Shown in pieces: positions 1-11,510 of a stretch of DNA of 64,000 nucleotides. A program made the translations under genes and the position numbers. The DNA comes from Plectrocnemia conspersa. Its lineage: Eukaryota > Arthropoda > Insecta > Trichoptera > Polycentropodidae. The notes under the pieces are model-generated. The model did no database searches. It was given only the letters and a program-made list of their open reading frames with translations, and was not told the origin of the DNA. Numbering within the stretch: the first letter of the stretch is position 1; the number at the start of each line of letters is the position of its first letter. The stretch spans positions 310,001 to 374,000 of the forward strand of contig VTFK01000115.1 of the NCBI GenBank assembly GCA_009617715.1. Reading direction: 5' to 3'.

Positions 1-125
1 TCGGTCTTCTTTCTTAGTCACGGTCGATACTCGGCGCAGCTCCTTTTACTGCGAGTTCGGATAAATTCTCGTGTGTCCCAAGTCGGAAGTAATAGAAAAG
101 TCAAGTTTTGACTTGTGAAAGTTCC
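1..125. other. GC-richer non-repeat segment at the left edge
   Basis: The first 125 bases are less AT-biased than what follows and contain no repeat that I recognise. The segment is cut by the window edge. It could be the end of a regulatory block or of an exon; no open frame of useful length crosses it. Confidence 0.2.
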
Positions 126-1145
126 AGATGGAAGATTCTAATGAAAGTATATTTCGCAATGCAGTACATTATGTTTGCGCTTATATACTTTTTTTGAGAT
201 AGAAGAGGTGCTCGTCTCTTTCCTATACGCAATTGGCCTATGCGAAGATTTATTGAAAAATCAGACTATGTTGTTGTCTGTTATTCTTCTAATCATAATT
301 ATTTTGCGTAACGGCTATTTTAAAACAGCTAGAAATTTGGCAACGCGCACTTGTAATTTAGGTACCCGCTAACTATGAAATCAGAATGTCTCGAGTTTTG
401 GGTTATATGTGTTAATACGTATTTCAACTAATATAAAAATATAAAGCCAAGGTATAGCTTATAAAAATAATAGAAATAAAATATACAAAATATATTTTAA
501 AATATTTGAAAGATAAAATAACGTCAGGAGTTGTTAAATATTGTAGTTAGTAATAGAAAAATCCCACGTAGCGTAAATACGAAAACAAGATAATAGAACA
601 GACACAAAGCACCTCATCAGATATGCATTGTCCTACACGAATTGAACCAAAACCCTATATGTGCACGAGAAAATGTCAATATCTTGATACACAGCTTTTT
701 CAGAGAAGAGTTGGCAAGTGTTTCAGTTCTAAACTTTACAGGCAAGAACAGTGGACGCGACCGAGAACTATAACCACCTTCCAGAGCCCACATTTAGAGC
801 TGTTCGAGCACCGAAGGGTTGTGTATGATGCTTTTGAGCAATTTCCAGAAGTGTTTAATTATATAAACACTTATGCGAGTTGAAAAAGAAACTCAGCGCT
901 CCCAAAATAAAAAGCGCTAGGAAACAAGATCAGATAATACCCGTATTCCTTTAAGTATAAATATCGAAGGAATTTACGCTGTACTTTTTCCAGCTTCAAT
1001 TCATTAGATTGACTCATTACGACTGAAATCCAAATAATAGAGCTAGTTTCTAGTATGCTGCGGGTACAGCATCATAAAGAGTGCGCAATACTAAAGTATT
1101 CCTGAATTAGCGCACATTTCTTAAGATAAAACCCAGCATTTTTAT
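126..1145. other. AT-rich stretch without a recognisable gene
   Basis: This is mostly A/T sequence. An 86-codon frame opens at 623 on the plus strand. It is basic, and I see no domain, signal peptide, splice context or homologue that I know. It could be a fragment of an old element or chance, and I do not call it a gene. Confidence 0.4.
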
Positions 1146-1646
1146 TCATCTGCTGTGTTGGTTAAATTTGTAACGTTTTTCGAAAGCCACACATAAATCC
1201 TTAGTAAAAGAAGACCTGTCTAGAATATATCCGGTGAGATGGTAGGAATATTTTGCCGGCATTGACGACCTTGAAAATAAAATTGTGTGACATTTCTTTA
1301 CACTGAAAGGCAATTGGTCATAGCAAGCCCACTTCCATAAAGAATTGAGATCCTCTTGCAGGTCGAGGGAATCCGAAATCGACTGCTTTTTCTTCAAAAT
1401 TTTAAAGTCATCTGCATATAATAAAAAAAATAATGAACCATAGAAACAGAAATGGACCCAAATTTGATCCATGGGGTACTCCAGTAGAGGTCTTATATTG
1501 TTCTGAAAAAGAGTTTTTATACTTGACGAAATGAAATATATTGGTCAGGTAATTTGAGAATAGAATTATGAGACTTTTTTTACAAGTAAAGCACGATTAA
1601 CTTTATCAAATGCCTTTTCAAAATCTGTAAACTCATTTTCAGCATG
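1146..1646 (-). mobile_element. LINE reverse transcriptase fragment (minus strand)
   Basis: This is a degraded piece of a non-LTR reverse transcriptase read on the minus strand. In order from 1646 downwards it shows an FEKAFDKVN segment (palm motif A, around 1630-1590), GVPHGSNLGP (motif B region, around 1480-1450) and LLYADDFKIL (motif C with the catalytic DD pair, around 1425-1395). A thumb-like stretch follows, with LNSLWKWACYDQLPFSVKKC. The motif order and spacing are those of jockey/CR1-type LINEs. Frames shift between the motifs and there are stops, so it is inactive. Endonuclease, ORF1 and a 3' tail are not visible here. Immediately to the right a second RT fragment runs the other way. 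Confidence 0.8.
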
Positions 1647-1649
1647 ATA

Positions 1650-1870
1650 AAATACTTCTATTGGAGTACCGCAAAGATCCGACTTAGGTCCATTGCTTTT
1701 TATTATTATTCATTAATGACATAGAAACGACAATGATTTGCTCATTTTTTTATTATATGCGGACGAAGGGAGTGCATTTGATTTCGAATTCCCACGTCCT
1801 ACAGGAGGTTCTCAATTTTTTTATGAAGGTGGGCTTTCGATTCTGATTGTCTTTCAGCGTCATACAATTT
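1650..1870 (+). mobile_element. LINE reverse transcriptase fragment (plus strand)
   Basis: Read on the plus strand, this begins with GVPQRSDLGPLLF (motif B region, from 1663), continues through an NDI-like stretch and reaches a LLYADEG segment (1750-1770). In the last, the second D of the catalytic pair is replaced by E. Stops interrupt the frame, so it is a dead fragment. It is a different copy from the minus-strand fragment to its left; the two abut tail to tail near 1650. It ends in an A-run at about 1878, which may be an old poly(A) tail. Confidence 0.7.
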
Positions 1871-1999
1871 AATTTTCAAAAAAAAAAAATAAAATAAAAA
1901 TGATTACAAAAATAATAAAGTGACAGATATATAAAAATAATAGACGCCGTATAATTTCTAAAATAAAATTGTTTTGGAATTATTGCAGTAAACGGACCA

Positions 2000-2450
2000 C
2001 GTCAGTTTAACTATAATATTGTAGTAGAACGCGAGGCAATATGCTGTTTTAAACGAGTATTTTCCGACCATAATCAGTTTTAACGGGAGTAGGTAGTTTG
2101 AATGTGAAAAATGTTTTCGAGACGACTCGCCAGACTAGAGAAACGAATAGCGATCGTTGAAAATTATAGCTATAACATATCTTTACACGCCTATGTAGCC
2201 TCGGCCATGTTTATTATATTCGCATTCTCCGTATATCACAGCGATGCGAACGTTCATATAAGGGAATCATTATGAGGGTCTCCGCGGCGAGATGCTGATT
2301 CGCTCCAAGCTCACTTCGGACTGCTGCTAACGTGATTAAACGTTATCAATTACTTGCTTAATGCTATTGTAACACCTCCAGATGGACTGTTGCCAACTGG
2401 ACCATTAACTCGATCGTTAAATAAAGACTATATGGTATGAAGTCGTAGCC
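2000..2450. promoter_or_regulatory. GC-richer noncoding island, candidate cis-regulatory DNA
   Basis: This island has a mixed composition, no repeat relatives in the window and no long frame. It contains a forkhead-like TGTTTATT at 2218-2225 and several TAAT/ATTA homeodomain cores. Regulatory function is inferred only from composition and motif content. Confidence 0.3.
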
Positions 2451-2875
2451 CCTATATGAAGGCTTCTGTTTTTGCTTTTTATTAAAAACATATAATATTT
2501 TTAATAAATTAATTAACTAAAACATAAAAAATAATTCAGGATAATTTTTCTCTATATATCATATATACAGTTCAAGTCAAGATTAGATTATTACATTTCA
2601 TGTATACTTTAACTAGGCAATGCATTAATTAGCTAGTCAGTATATAAACTTCCAGACAAAAATCAATTATTAGTAGAAAAAAATTGGCTGATTTCTTAAT
2701 TATTGAATTGATATTTGAAATTAAAAAAACTTTAAAAAAAAGTATTTGAACAACGACTTGTTAAAAGATCTATTTTTTCGTTTAAGAAAATAAAATAAAT
2801 TTAAACAGATATTCTAACAAATTGTTGTTAGAACTTATCTCTCGTTTAACTCCAAATATATAAGTACTCCAAACA
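2451..2875. other. AT-rich spacer
   Basis: Nothing is supported here beyond simple A/T-rich sequence. Confidence 0.5.
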
Positions 2876-2879
2876 AACA

Positions 2880-3400
2880 TCAAAAGTAATAAAATCATAC
2901 CGCCTCCGTCGTAGTGGGAACGCTACATCATTCACACTACGACGGCGAAGATAGCATATTGCGATTTCTAAGAAGTACATCAAAACCGAATTTTGACTAA
3001 TAAAAGAGCACAAAAAACAATTATCATTTCTCAGAAGTCAAAAATCCACGCTAAAAGCAATAAAATCGTGCCGTTGCTGTCGCAATGGGAACGCTCGGTT
3101 ATCTAGCGTTCATATTACGACTCTTATAATAATATTACAAATTAAATGAAGAACATATAAACCAAATTTTGCCTAATAAGAGAGCCCAAAAAATAATTAT
3201 CACTTTTCAGAAGTCAAAAATTCACGTCAAAAGCAATAAAATCGTGTCAACGCTCAGTAACGATTTTATTGCTTTTGACGGGAATTTTTGACTTCTGAGA
3301 AGTGATAATTGTTTTTGCGCTCTCCTATTGACCAAAATTTGATTTGATTATACTTCAGACAATATTTAAAATTAAATATAAAATCGTGCCATCACTGTCT
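2880..3400. repeat. Foldback/tandem repeat family, copy A (3 minus units plus 1 plus unit)
   Basis: The core CGATTTTATTGCTTTTGACG, or its complement, occurs at about 2881-2900 (degenerate, minus), 3051-3070 (minus), 3227-3246 (minus) and 3261-3280 (plus). The minus units are spaced 171 and 176 bp apart, so they form a short head-to-tail array. The last unit is inverted and forms a palindrome centred near 3255. Each unit also carries the small palindrome CTTCTGAGAAG and a TTTTGCGCTCTCCTATTG segment. No coding capacity is visible. This looks like a nonautonomous foldback-type element. Confidence 0.75.
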
Positions 3401-3619
3401 TAGTATGAATGATCTGTAAAGATATCTATTATATTTTGAAGTCACGGTGAAACACCAAAAAGCTTATAAACTATGAAGCATTAAAATGATTTCTAATAAT
3501 ATGACTTAATATAGATAACATATGAGTAATAGTTTATGATCAATGTGTTCCTTCGATATATTTAAACGTAAAGGATAAAAATGACTTAATATATACAAAA
3601 AGTGTGAATTTCGAAAATG

Positions 3620-3745
3620 CATACATTTACTAGGCAATGTATGCACTGTCAAATCACTGCAGTCACAGTACAAACAAAATAATTTCGGGAACAATGTATG
3701 CTCCCACTGTTAGGCGTTTGTCAAAGTATTAAAAAATTTTCACCT
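3620..3745. repeat. Dispersed repeat, uninterrupted paralogue of the locus at 11.45-12.09 kb
   Basis: The stretch running from CACTGTCAAATCACT to GTTTGTCAAAGTATT matches the DNA on both sides of the nested MITE insertion at 11511-12025. Here the two halves are contiguous. It is therefore a related empty site. Confidence 0.55.
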
Positions 3746-3999
3746 AACTTACACCGGAGTTGCAATATTTAAAAATAATCAAAAAAGCTAAAATATAACA
3801 TGGCAATCCTAGATGAGATATAAAATATGTTTTTATTTACATGTATTAAAATATATTTTTTTTAAATTTATTTTTTAAAAGATTCTAACAGAAAAAAATA
3901 TATAATTTTGCAAAATTATTTTCTCATTTCTCGAGAAATTTTATAAAGCATTTTTGATTATATAAAATTAAATTTGTAAGAATATTTTTATAAGGTTTA
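3746..3999. other. AT-rich spacer
   Basis: Low-complexity A/T sequence; nothing else seen. Confidence 0.4.
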
Positions 4000-4340
4000 C
4001 AACCACTTTTTTATAACGATGCATTAGTAAAAGCGGGTTCATGCCTAATGCTCGTACTTATTGAAAGGTTTTAATAGGAGTCTGGGAATGACAAAAAATT
4101 GCTTACAAATTTTTAATACTCGACACTTGAATAAGAAACCTTTCGGAAGGTGTTCGTGCCATATGTTTGAAAATATGCATACTTTCTCGGAAGATCGAAA
4201 TTATTTGAATGACTATTAATTTTTTGTAATTTTTTATTACTTTTACCGGCCGGCGGATTTATCTTTGATTTGGTGATCTAAGAGCCCGCTCCGATAGGAA
4301 TAAATTATGGATGAGAATAGGCAGAATGCAAAGCGATTTC
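4000..4340. promoter_or_regulatory. Moderately GC-richer island, candidate regulatory DNA
   Basis: This non-repeat block has an ATATGCAT-like octamer relative near 4170 and a TCF-like CTTTGAT at 4263-4269. No gene is seen. The function is inferred. Confidence 0.22.
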
Positions 4341-5090
4341 GGGCTATTTTTATTTTTCGATAATCCATAAATGATTTTTTTTATATTGTTTTTGTAAAGT
4401 AGCAGCAGCTGTTATTGCCAAGTATATCACGATTATTATTGATAATCAAAGGGTCTTACATTTTTTATTAAAATAATTGGAAAATATCAATTAATGAATT
4501 CATGCAGCTTTAATTAAATAAAATTTAATTAATAAAGAATACATATATCATGTCAATATATAATTGTTATTTTTTTTCTTTAACATGCTCTTATTTTTCT
4601 TATATGTTCTTTTAAAATTAAATAATAAATACTTTAAGTGTATTTATTATATTTTTCTAAATGTATTAAATTGTAACCACAGAATGAGTTATTTCTTACT
4701 CATGCGGAATTACATAAATAAATAAAAAAATTACGTCCCTTGTCAGCAATAGCTGTAGCGAAGGTTTTCAGCAACAGAAATTTTGATTACAGTTGTTGGG
4801 GGATCGCAAAGGGTCATGTTTTTAATGGATGGAATTCTACAAAAGTTATAATTTTAACTACTTTTTCTAAAAAAATAAATAGGGCCCACGTGTAATCTCT
4901 GTACTACGAAATATAGTTACGATTCTAAGTTTAACGTATGGTATTCTGTTACTCTATACAATAAGTATATTACGAAACCTTCGACGAACAATTTAAATGT
5001 AAAATACACAATTAACATCTAACCTACAATAGAATAATTGTAAAAGACAACATTACAAATGTAATAAACATAGATGCAACGACGGCTCGT
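4341..5090. other. AT-rich stretch, no gene
   Basis: A/T-rich sequence with short, slightly GC-richer patches around 4735-4830. No frame or repeat relative was recognised. Confidence 0.4.
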
Positions 5091-5097
5091 ACTTGAC

Positions 5098-5119
5098 ATT
5101 CGAACAGCGACGTTCGAAT
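5098..5119. repeat. Short perfect inverted repeat
   Basis: ATTCGAAC and GTTCGAAT flank a 6-base spacer. It may be a dimeric binding site or chance. Confidence 0.4.
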
Positions 5120-5179
5120 CGACACTTTACGAGCGTAACCTTAAAGAGTTGTATTTAGTGCAATAGTAAATTACAATCA

Positions 5180-5199
5180 GTGTGTGTGTGTGTGTGTGT
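5180..5199. repeat. (TG)n microsatellite
   Basis: About ten uninterrupted TG dinucleotides. Confidence 0.95.
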
Positions 5200-5239
5200 C
5201 TGTAGAAAATATTATTTTTTTAATTTGGCATTAGAAGCG

Positions 5240-5540
5240 AGAGTTGAAATTTTTCTCAGACTCGGGTCAGGAGCAATTTATCAATCGGCCGGACTCGTGA
5301 TACATATATCGTAAAATATGTATTTGGAAGGTCAACGCGGTGCACATTATCGGCGTCCATCCTTGATTTCCTATATTCCGAACGAAATTTATAGTTCCAT
5401 CGTGTTCAAACAATAATTGGAACGATTTCATGGGAAACTATTAAACGCTCAACACTTCGTGCCGTAACGTGTGACGATGGCGATACATCATCGCGCAGAC
5501 GAACAACCGTGGCGACCCAAAGAATCCTTATCGATTGCGA
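5240..5540. promoter_or_regulatory. GC-richer noncoding island
   Basis: A non-repeat block with CG dinucleotides and a CAATAATTGG homeodomain-type pair near 5411. A TTATCGATTG segment lies near its right end. No long frame is present. It is a regulatory candidate by composition only. Confidence 0.3.
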
Positions 5541-7194
5541 AAATTTATTTATTCATATTATATTAATAGCGTGTCTGTATATGCTTCGAGGTATTCAGAT
5601 TATCAACGGATAAGTGCAAGTTCATTGCTTATGGTATTGTGATCCAAAAATTGCAATGGAATGTCATATAGACGAACTGTCTTAAATAATCTCCCATGTC
5701 CCTATCTACTAGCACTTTGTAACAGTTTAAGGAGAATACGATATAATTACCCTTTGCTTATATGTTCATTTTTTTTTTTATAATTGACGTGCCTGTCACG
5801 AAGAGAAGATTTTTATTCATTTCTGATAACTCTTATTTTTACAGGTACGCATATTAAGATTTCTGCGACAAGCGCAATACTTTTTACTTTATATTTAATT
5901 TCCTGTTTATTTAGGAGCATTGCGCACTAAAACTTTTTACTAGTATAATAAAAAATGTAATCGGATAACACCAAAAAATATATGCACATGTTTTAATTCA
6001 AGAATTAAATTATCTTATAGAAAGAAAATTTTTATTATGGATTTTAATAATACAAACGATGTCTATTCCATGTGAAAAATAAATACTAGTGAAACTGGAT
6101 TAATTATATTTTGCGTCAGTCTTTTTTTAAATCACCATTGAAATCGATGGTTTAACCATCGAAGAATATAAATATAAATGTTTTTTTTTCTGTAGAACTG
6201 ATGGTTTATCAAAAAATAACTTAAGATATAACCAACTTTAAGAACACAACCACTGCCGTAATTTTAATCATAATGACGTGAAATTTACTCAAAATAAAGT
6301 ATTGTTTCAAAATGAAGGTTAAGAAAAAATAAAAAAATCGCAAGGAAAAAAATGTAATGTTAAATATTAAATAATAAAATAAAGTTTTTTATGTCATTTC
6401 TGTAGGATATAACATTTTTAAGAACACATTACACAAGATTATTGCGCACACGAAAATTCCACACTGCAAAAATTCTGAATATGATAGTTTTGTGGGGGTT
6501 CTTATTCTTGAAATTCGCGCAGTAATTACCGTAATGAAGGATATTAATAAAGATGAATTAGACAATATAGTGTAAAGAATGGGACCACACAAAAGCCCTC
6601 GTTACCTCTAGAAAAAAAAGGGTTTCACATAAATAATACGCAATTATTATCCGATTCATTGAAAGAATATTTCTTTGTTCCGAAACGGTCACAGGAAGCA
6701 ATATATTACCGGAAGACAAAAAGCATCGTAGTCACAATATTCTCGTTGCGCAATTCGACTTCAGTAAGATGTCCATGAAGCAAATGTCACTTTCTAGAAC
6801 CATTTAACTAATAAATTATTATCAGTTTCAACAGCGTCTTTTTGGCTGAGGTCATATTCCATAGGGTTAGAAAACCGTAAAGTTTGATTGTCAAATATAT
6901 TTTATTTTTAATTTCAACTGATAAATATTTTTCTCTATTTTTAAATAAAAAAGGTGTAATTATAGAAATGTAAATTAGCTAATATAATTGTAAAATATTT
7001 TAAAAACTAAAATATTTTTAAATTATCTATTATAAACAGAAATTTTTGTTGTTTGAAATTTTCGCTGTGCGCAATTTTTGTTTGTGTAATAATTAACTGA
7101 CATAAGCTCGTTTTATCGAAATATGTTCTAAATATCTGAATTTTGTATTAAATGGCGACTATTAAAAAATAAAATTAATTGATCCTACTCAATG
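5541..7194. other. AT-rich stretch, no gene
   Basis: This is 1.6 kb dominated by A/T. A 67-codon minus frame at 6389-6592 contains GPILYTI, faintly like an RT segment, but no second RT motif supports it. A perfect 9+1+9 palindrome lies at 6144-6162. Nothing else was seen. Confidence 0.4.
6144..6162. repeat. Perfect palindrome, 9-bp arms
   Basis: TCGATGGTT, one T, AACCATCGA. It is an isolated inverted repeat without flanking repeat structure. Confidence 0.6.
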
Positions 7195-7199
7195 AAACA

Positions 7200-7564
7200 A
7201 TATATTAAATATGGAGATTGATAGAAATATATATAAAGGTCTTCTTATGATAGTAAAAAATAATACATACTACATTGAAAGTATAGAAAAGATTGTAATT
7301 TCAATACCTATGTTTAATAAATTAGTAAGATACGATAATTAAACATTTAATGTAAAATTTGGAGAATTTTAGAAGAAATTCACAACATATATTGTAAATT
7401 TAAAAAAGAAACGTGTATTGATGAATTGGATGTGAATATAATTAAAGAAACATGGGAAATATTAGGAACTAAATTAAAAAACAGTACAATACCAAAGAGA
7501 GCATCGGTCTTCGAGGAGATGTGGAAAATAATAAAAAAAAATTAATACTACTCAGAGAATAGAT
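7200..7564 (+). mobile_element. Probable LINE remnant left of the piggyBac insertion
   Basis: About 130 bp here (7205-7335) is a diverged direct copy of 9446-9560 on the other side of the piggyBac element; both contain an ATATGGAG...ATATATATAAAG stretch and TACATTGARAGTATAGAA. A plus-strand frame reads DELDVNIIKETWEILGTKLK around 7420-7480, which is compatible with a LINE linker region but not diagnostic. The call rests on adjacency to the clear RT fragment at 9.6 kb. Confidence 0.35.
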
Positions 7565-9446
7565 TTAACAGCTTAACGCCCGTAGACTCGTGTACAAGTC
7601 TTGATAGAACATTATATAATGGTCGTGGACTCAAGCTTGAGTCCTGCGTCATGCGTTTTCTTTTATTAAAAAATACTGGGACACTATAAAGTTTACCACT
7701 ACACGATAATGAAAGATGGTAGCATACTATTTTTACATAATATCAAAAAAATATTTTTTTTTTAAAAAGAGTCGTCTTATCAATGCGATGAGTTATTATT
7801 GCCTTTTTTGGGTATGTGACTTGTATGAATCACAATTATTTATTTCATTTAAGATATATTATTTTATGTTACACTCTTTGAACAGAAATAAACTTTAGGG
7901 GCAAAACTGTTGGACTATGTAAACATAAAAAAACCCAATCAAAAGAAATTGAAACATCCGCATTTGATAGCACATCAATTAACATAGTTTTTCCACTTGA
8001 AATACTGTATATTATTGCAAAATTAAAAAATAAAAACGTTACAGTATATGTAAATAGTTCTTTGATAACACAATAATCAAAGAACTTCCAAGAAATAGGA
8101 TTCATTAACCCACGAACATTTTTACCGGCTGTTTGTGATTTTGATATTTCCCCACCATTTGGAAAACCGCAATGATTCACAAATTAAGAAACCAGGGGAA
8201 AAAGCTACAATTCGGATAAATTATCGTTGTATTAGTTTATATATTGATAATATTATTTTATTAAGTAAAATATTTAAATAAAATAATATTATTGCGCTTA
8301 AAATAATCTCTGAGGAATAAAATCACGAGCGAATAAATATGTTTTTTTCATTCCTAATATTTCGTGTAAATTGGAAATATTTGCAATGGTTACAACCCAG
8401 TTTTTTATAATTTAATAATATGTATGTTTAAATTTTTTGTTAAAAACAATTTATAAAAAACATCCATTTATAATATAATATAGTTTGCATTCACCAAATT
8501 TTTCAGCGTCCGTTTTCTGCATACAACTGGCACAAACACATTTATTTTCACAATTACACTTATACACTACACTATATTCTTATTATTATTTATTTTTATT
8601 ATTAACACTTTTTTATCTATTTCAATATATATTTTTTGAGTGATACGTATAAAAACATTCCTCAATATGAAGAGGAATTTCACAATTTCTGCAAATGTAT
8701 GCCGTACCTTTCCTTATTCCACGTGCAGAACAAACACGACACTTTCTTCTCACATATTACTCCCTACATTTTATTTTTATTGGCTGATAAATTTTCAGCG
8801 TATCCGAAAGCCTTTCTGGTGGATCAACAGCACGGGCACGGCAAGATGTGATAGAAACCGATAATATGTCTTCAAAATCGATAGATTCCACTGAATTCTG
8901 CATCCATTCTTTAGCCTTACTCAAAAGAAAATCTTTGAATTTAATTTTTCCGTTACGATTCAAATTTTGATAGACACTGAAAGTATAAAAAAATGCACAT
9001 TAAAATAAATAAACAACAACGTTTTTTGTTTATTCAATTGTTTTTCGAAATATTAGGTAACTACGTAACTAGGTATTGATCGGCGAGATCAACAAATACC
9101 TTTCATGTATTTTTTATAGTCCTTTATACATTGAAGCTTATATATTGTAAGTCTGGTCGTTCTGATTTTTCCCCCGTGTCTATCATCTGGCTGTTATGAA
9201 AAGTAGATATCATTTTAAAATTTTGTTTTCTAAATTTGGATAAGCATTTGACCTTTTCTGGCGTGTTTCATATGTAGGGGTCTTAATTTTATATTTTTTT
9301 AAGGATACTGGGAGACTCCTATTTCTATGGATAGTTCCACAAAATTCTGTTTTCCGTATAAATAAATCTTTTGCGAGTAAAACGCTTTTATAAGAATCGT
9401 CAGCATAAATCCAGCGGGAAAAAATCCACGAGCGTTAAGCTGTTAA
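7565..9446 (-). mobile_element. piggyBac-type element, internally deleted, with TTAA target duplication
   Basis: Perfect TTAA sites stand at 7565-7568 and 9443-9446. Immediately inside them are inverted termini that begin CAGCTTAACGC: left CAGCTTAACGCCCGTAG and, read inward from the right end, CAGCTTAACGCTCGTGG. The interior of about 1.87 kb keeps only the transposase C-terminus on the minus strand (see 8622-8976), so it cannot encode an active enzyme. An internal hairpin (AGTTCTTTGAT and its complement, about 8055-8090) lies in what would be 3' noncoding DNA. A second, more damaged copy of the same deletion derivative lies at 40.3 kb. That suggests the deleted form itself was mobilised in trans. 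Confidence 0.85.
8622..8976 (-). pseudogene. piggyBac transposase C-terminal exon remnant with cysteine-rich zinc domain
   Basis: The minus-strand frame begins at a plausible 3' splice site: a pyrimidine tract and TTTCAG, with exon sequence from 8976. It reads NRNGKIKFKDFLLSKAKEW, then DPPERLSD, then a cysteine-rich segment KCRVCFARGIRKGTAYIC, NCEIPLHIEECFYTYHS, and a stop at 8622-8624. The CxxC pairs, the GIRK segment and the C/H ending are the hallmark of the C-terminal cysteine-rich domain of piggyBac-like transposases, which in the family binds the element ends. One in-frame stop interrupts the segment near 8757. The catalytic DDD core and N-terminus are absent. Confidence 0.8.
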
Positions 9447-9600
9447 TAAATATGGAGGTTGTTGGAAATATATATAAAGATAAAAAATGAAAAATATACT
9501 ATTATACATTGAGAGTATAGAAGAGATGTGCATTCAATACATAAGTTCAATAAATCGGTACTGATGAGTACTTTAGCAAAAGGCTAAAATAAATTATGCT
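9446..9600 (+). mobile_element. LINE-associated repeat right of the piggyBac insertion
   Basis: This directly abuts the right TTAA. It repeats 7205-7335 (ATATGGAGGTTGTTGGAAAT and following bases) and leads into the RT fragment at 9.6 kb. Confidence 0.35.
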
Positions 9601-10010
9601 TATTCCAAAGAATAAATATTTCTCACAATATACTACAGGGGTCCAAATTAAGACTAGTGTTGTTTATAGAAAAATTTAAAATAAATCTGTTTTCAGACGA
9701 CATTTTAATTTATTGTATAGGTGATAATGTTAAAGAAGTTGTAAGTAAACTGAAGAATAAATTAGGTATATAAAAAAGATTGTTGAAAAATAATGTAATT
9801 GAACTAAATGAAAATAAAACTAAATGTATGAATATAAATTATAAAGATTCGTTAGATAATGATATAAAAATAGTTATAAATAGCCCTTTTATAAAAATAG
9901 TTGATAATATTAAATATTTAGGAGTAATTGTCGATAAAAATTAGTTGAAAAAATAGTAGAAAAATAGGTATATCTAGGATTTTTAATACATTAAATAAAA
10001 TAAAAAATTA
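9600..10010 (+). mobile_element. LINE reverse transcriptase fragment
   Basis: The plus strand shows QGSKLRLVLFIEKFKINLF (motif B region, from about 9636), SDDILIY with the catalytic DD pair (around 9693), and a thumb segment ending NIKYLGVIVDKN near 9945. This last is the typical IKYLGV...D step of LINE RTs. At least one stop breaks the frame near 9770. It is AT-rich and old. Confidence 0.75.
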
Positions 10011-10149
10011 AATGTTTTTTATTTATTATTTTTTCAGTTATATATGTAAATATGTAACTATCTGGGTGACTTAAAAACAGTGAAAGATCAGGCATCGTAC
10101 ATGTATGCAAAGTATTCATTATTGTATATTACAATCATTTTTGTCATCA

Positions 10150-10620
10150 AATGAAAGTGAACGCGTAAGGCTTTTTTCCTCATTTGGTTATAAAATGAAG
10201 AACGAACTACCCTTCGTCACCGTAGAGTACTGGAGGGCGTTTGACATATGACCCGCGGGTCAAAGTCGAGGTCTACGAGAGCTGTGAGCCTTTTCTCGTG
10301 TCTAGTCTAATTCGACATTTTCCCAAATAAATTGTGGCGAGAACAGGGCGAGCTCTAGAAACCGGCAATTTGAGTGTCAAATCCATCAATGGTCAATCCG
10401 TCCGAGAGATTTACGAATGCGTTCGGAAAAATTAAAGCGTCAGGATAAAGACCGACGGCGAGATCTGACGATAATAAAAACTAGACGATAATTGGAACCA
10501 TTAAATCATTTGTAACATATCCAAACGGACGATCACGAATCTTCAACGTTTCGAGGTGAACGCATATTTCAACGCGCTCTAACTGGACTTGTGAACCAAA
10601 TTGGATTATTATGATTTATT
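10150..10620. promoter_or_regulatory. GC-richer noncoding island
   Basis: About 450 bp of mixed-composition, non-repeat sequence between AT-rich spacers, dense in CG dinucleotides and with no useful frame. It is a strong candidate for a conserved noncoding element by appearance only. Confidence 0.35.
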
Positions 10621-11450
10621 TTCATATTTAGCAATTAAATATATACTAGCATCGTATCAGTTAAAAATGCTATTCATGTAAAAGTAAAACAATAATAAAA
10701 TGTTATATTGCAAAAAGACTCGTGTGTCAGAAAAAAACTTAAAATTATAAATCAAGGGCTCAGCGAAATAGTGTACCCTAATGTTAAAAATTAAAGCTTT
10801 TTTTAATACATAGGTGTACGCTTTTTAATATTTTAATAATAAATACTATCTAAGTTGTCCCTTAAACAAATATCGTTTCCTGATTAGTAGTGATAGAGGT
10901 ACTAAATCACTCCTGATCCACAAAAAGAGTGATAAATTGTCTATAGAAAACTCTAATCGCCGTTCCTTAAGTACTAGCCAAGTTGCTTATTATAATTATT
11001 TAAATATATATCAGGCTTTAGTGATTTTGTAACACGGTTTTTGATCCCGTTTTTCCAGTCATTTCTTGAAAGTATTGGCAAGTATCTCAAGTATAAAATC
11101 ATTGACTTTCAATATAGACTTTTAAAAATCATTCGGCAAAGTTTTTGAAAGTTAAGCAATTTCGATTGTTCGAACGGTCTTAGTTTTTTCTCAAGTTACT
11201 GTAGTTAGTAGTCGTTATATGTAAGCTATAGTAATCGTAGTTGTGACGAGTATTTCGCTGGTTGATCCAAATTGGGTCCTCTGCTCTTTCTTATTTGTAG
11301 CAATGAGATACGTGCGTCAACTTAAAATTAATTTATATCAAACATTTACTTTGAATAAAAAAATCAATTCATGACCGGAAAATTCAACTATCACAAATTT
11401 TGGCGTATGGAATATTCTCTGTACGGAAAATTCATGTGTGAAACGAACTA
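10621..11450. other. AT-rich stretch, no gene
   Basis: Mostly A/T-rich sequence with a slightly mixed patch at 10860-10990. No gene or repeat was recognised. Confidence 0.4.
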
Positions 11451-11510
11451 GTCAATGAATTCACTGTCAAAGCACTTCAATTACACACAAAGGAATTTAT
11501 GAACAACGTA

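Noticed and set aside
623..883. 86-codon frame as a small cysteine-containing protein
   Set aside because: Five cysteines without a recognisable spacing, no signal peptide and no splice or promoter context.
6389..6592. RT fragment suggested by GPILYTI on the minus strand
   Set aside because: No YADD, motif A or thumb segment accompanies it; a single seven-residue resemblance is not enough.
7869..8180. 103-codon minus frame inside the piggyBac element as part of the transposase
   Set aside because: It lies downstream of the transposase stop at 8622 on the minus strand, has no piggyBac motif, and is broken by many differences in copy 2. It is 3' noncoding element DNA.
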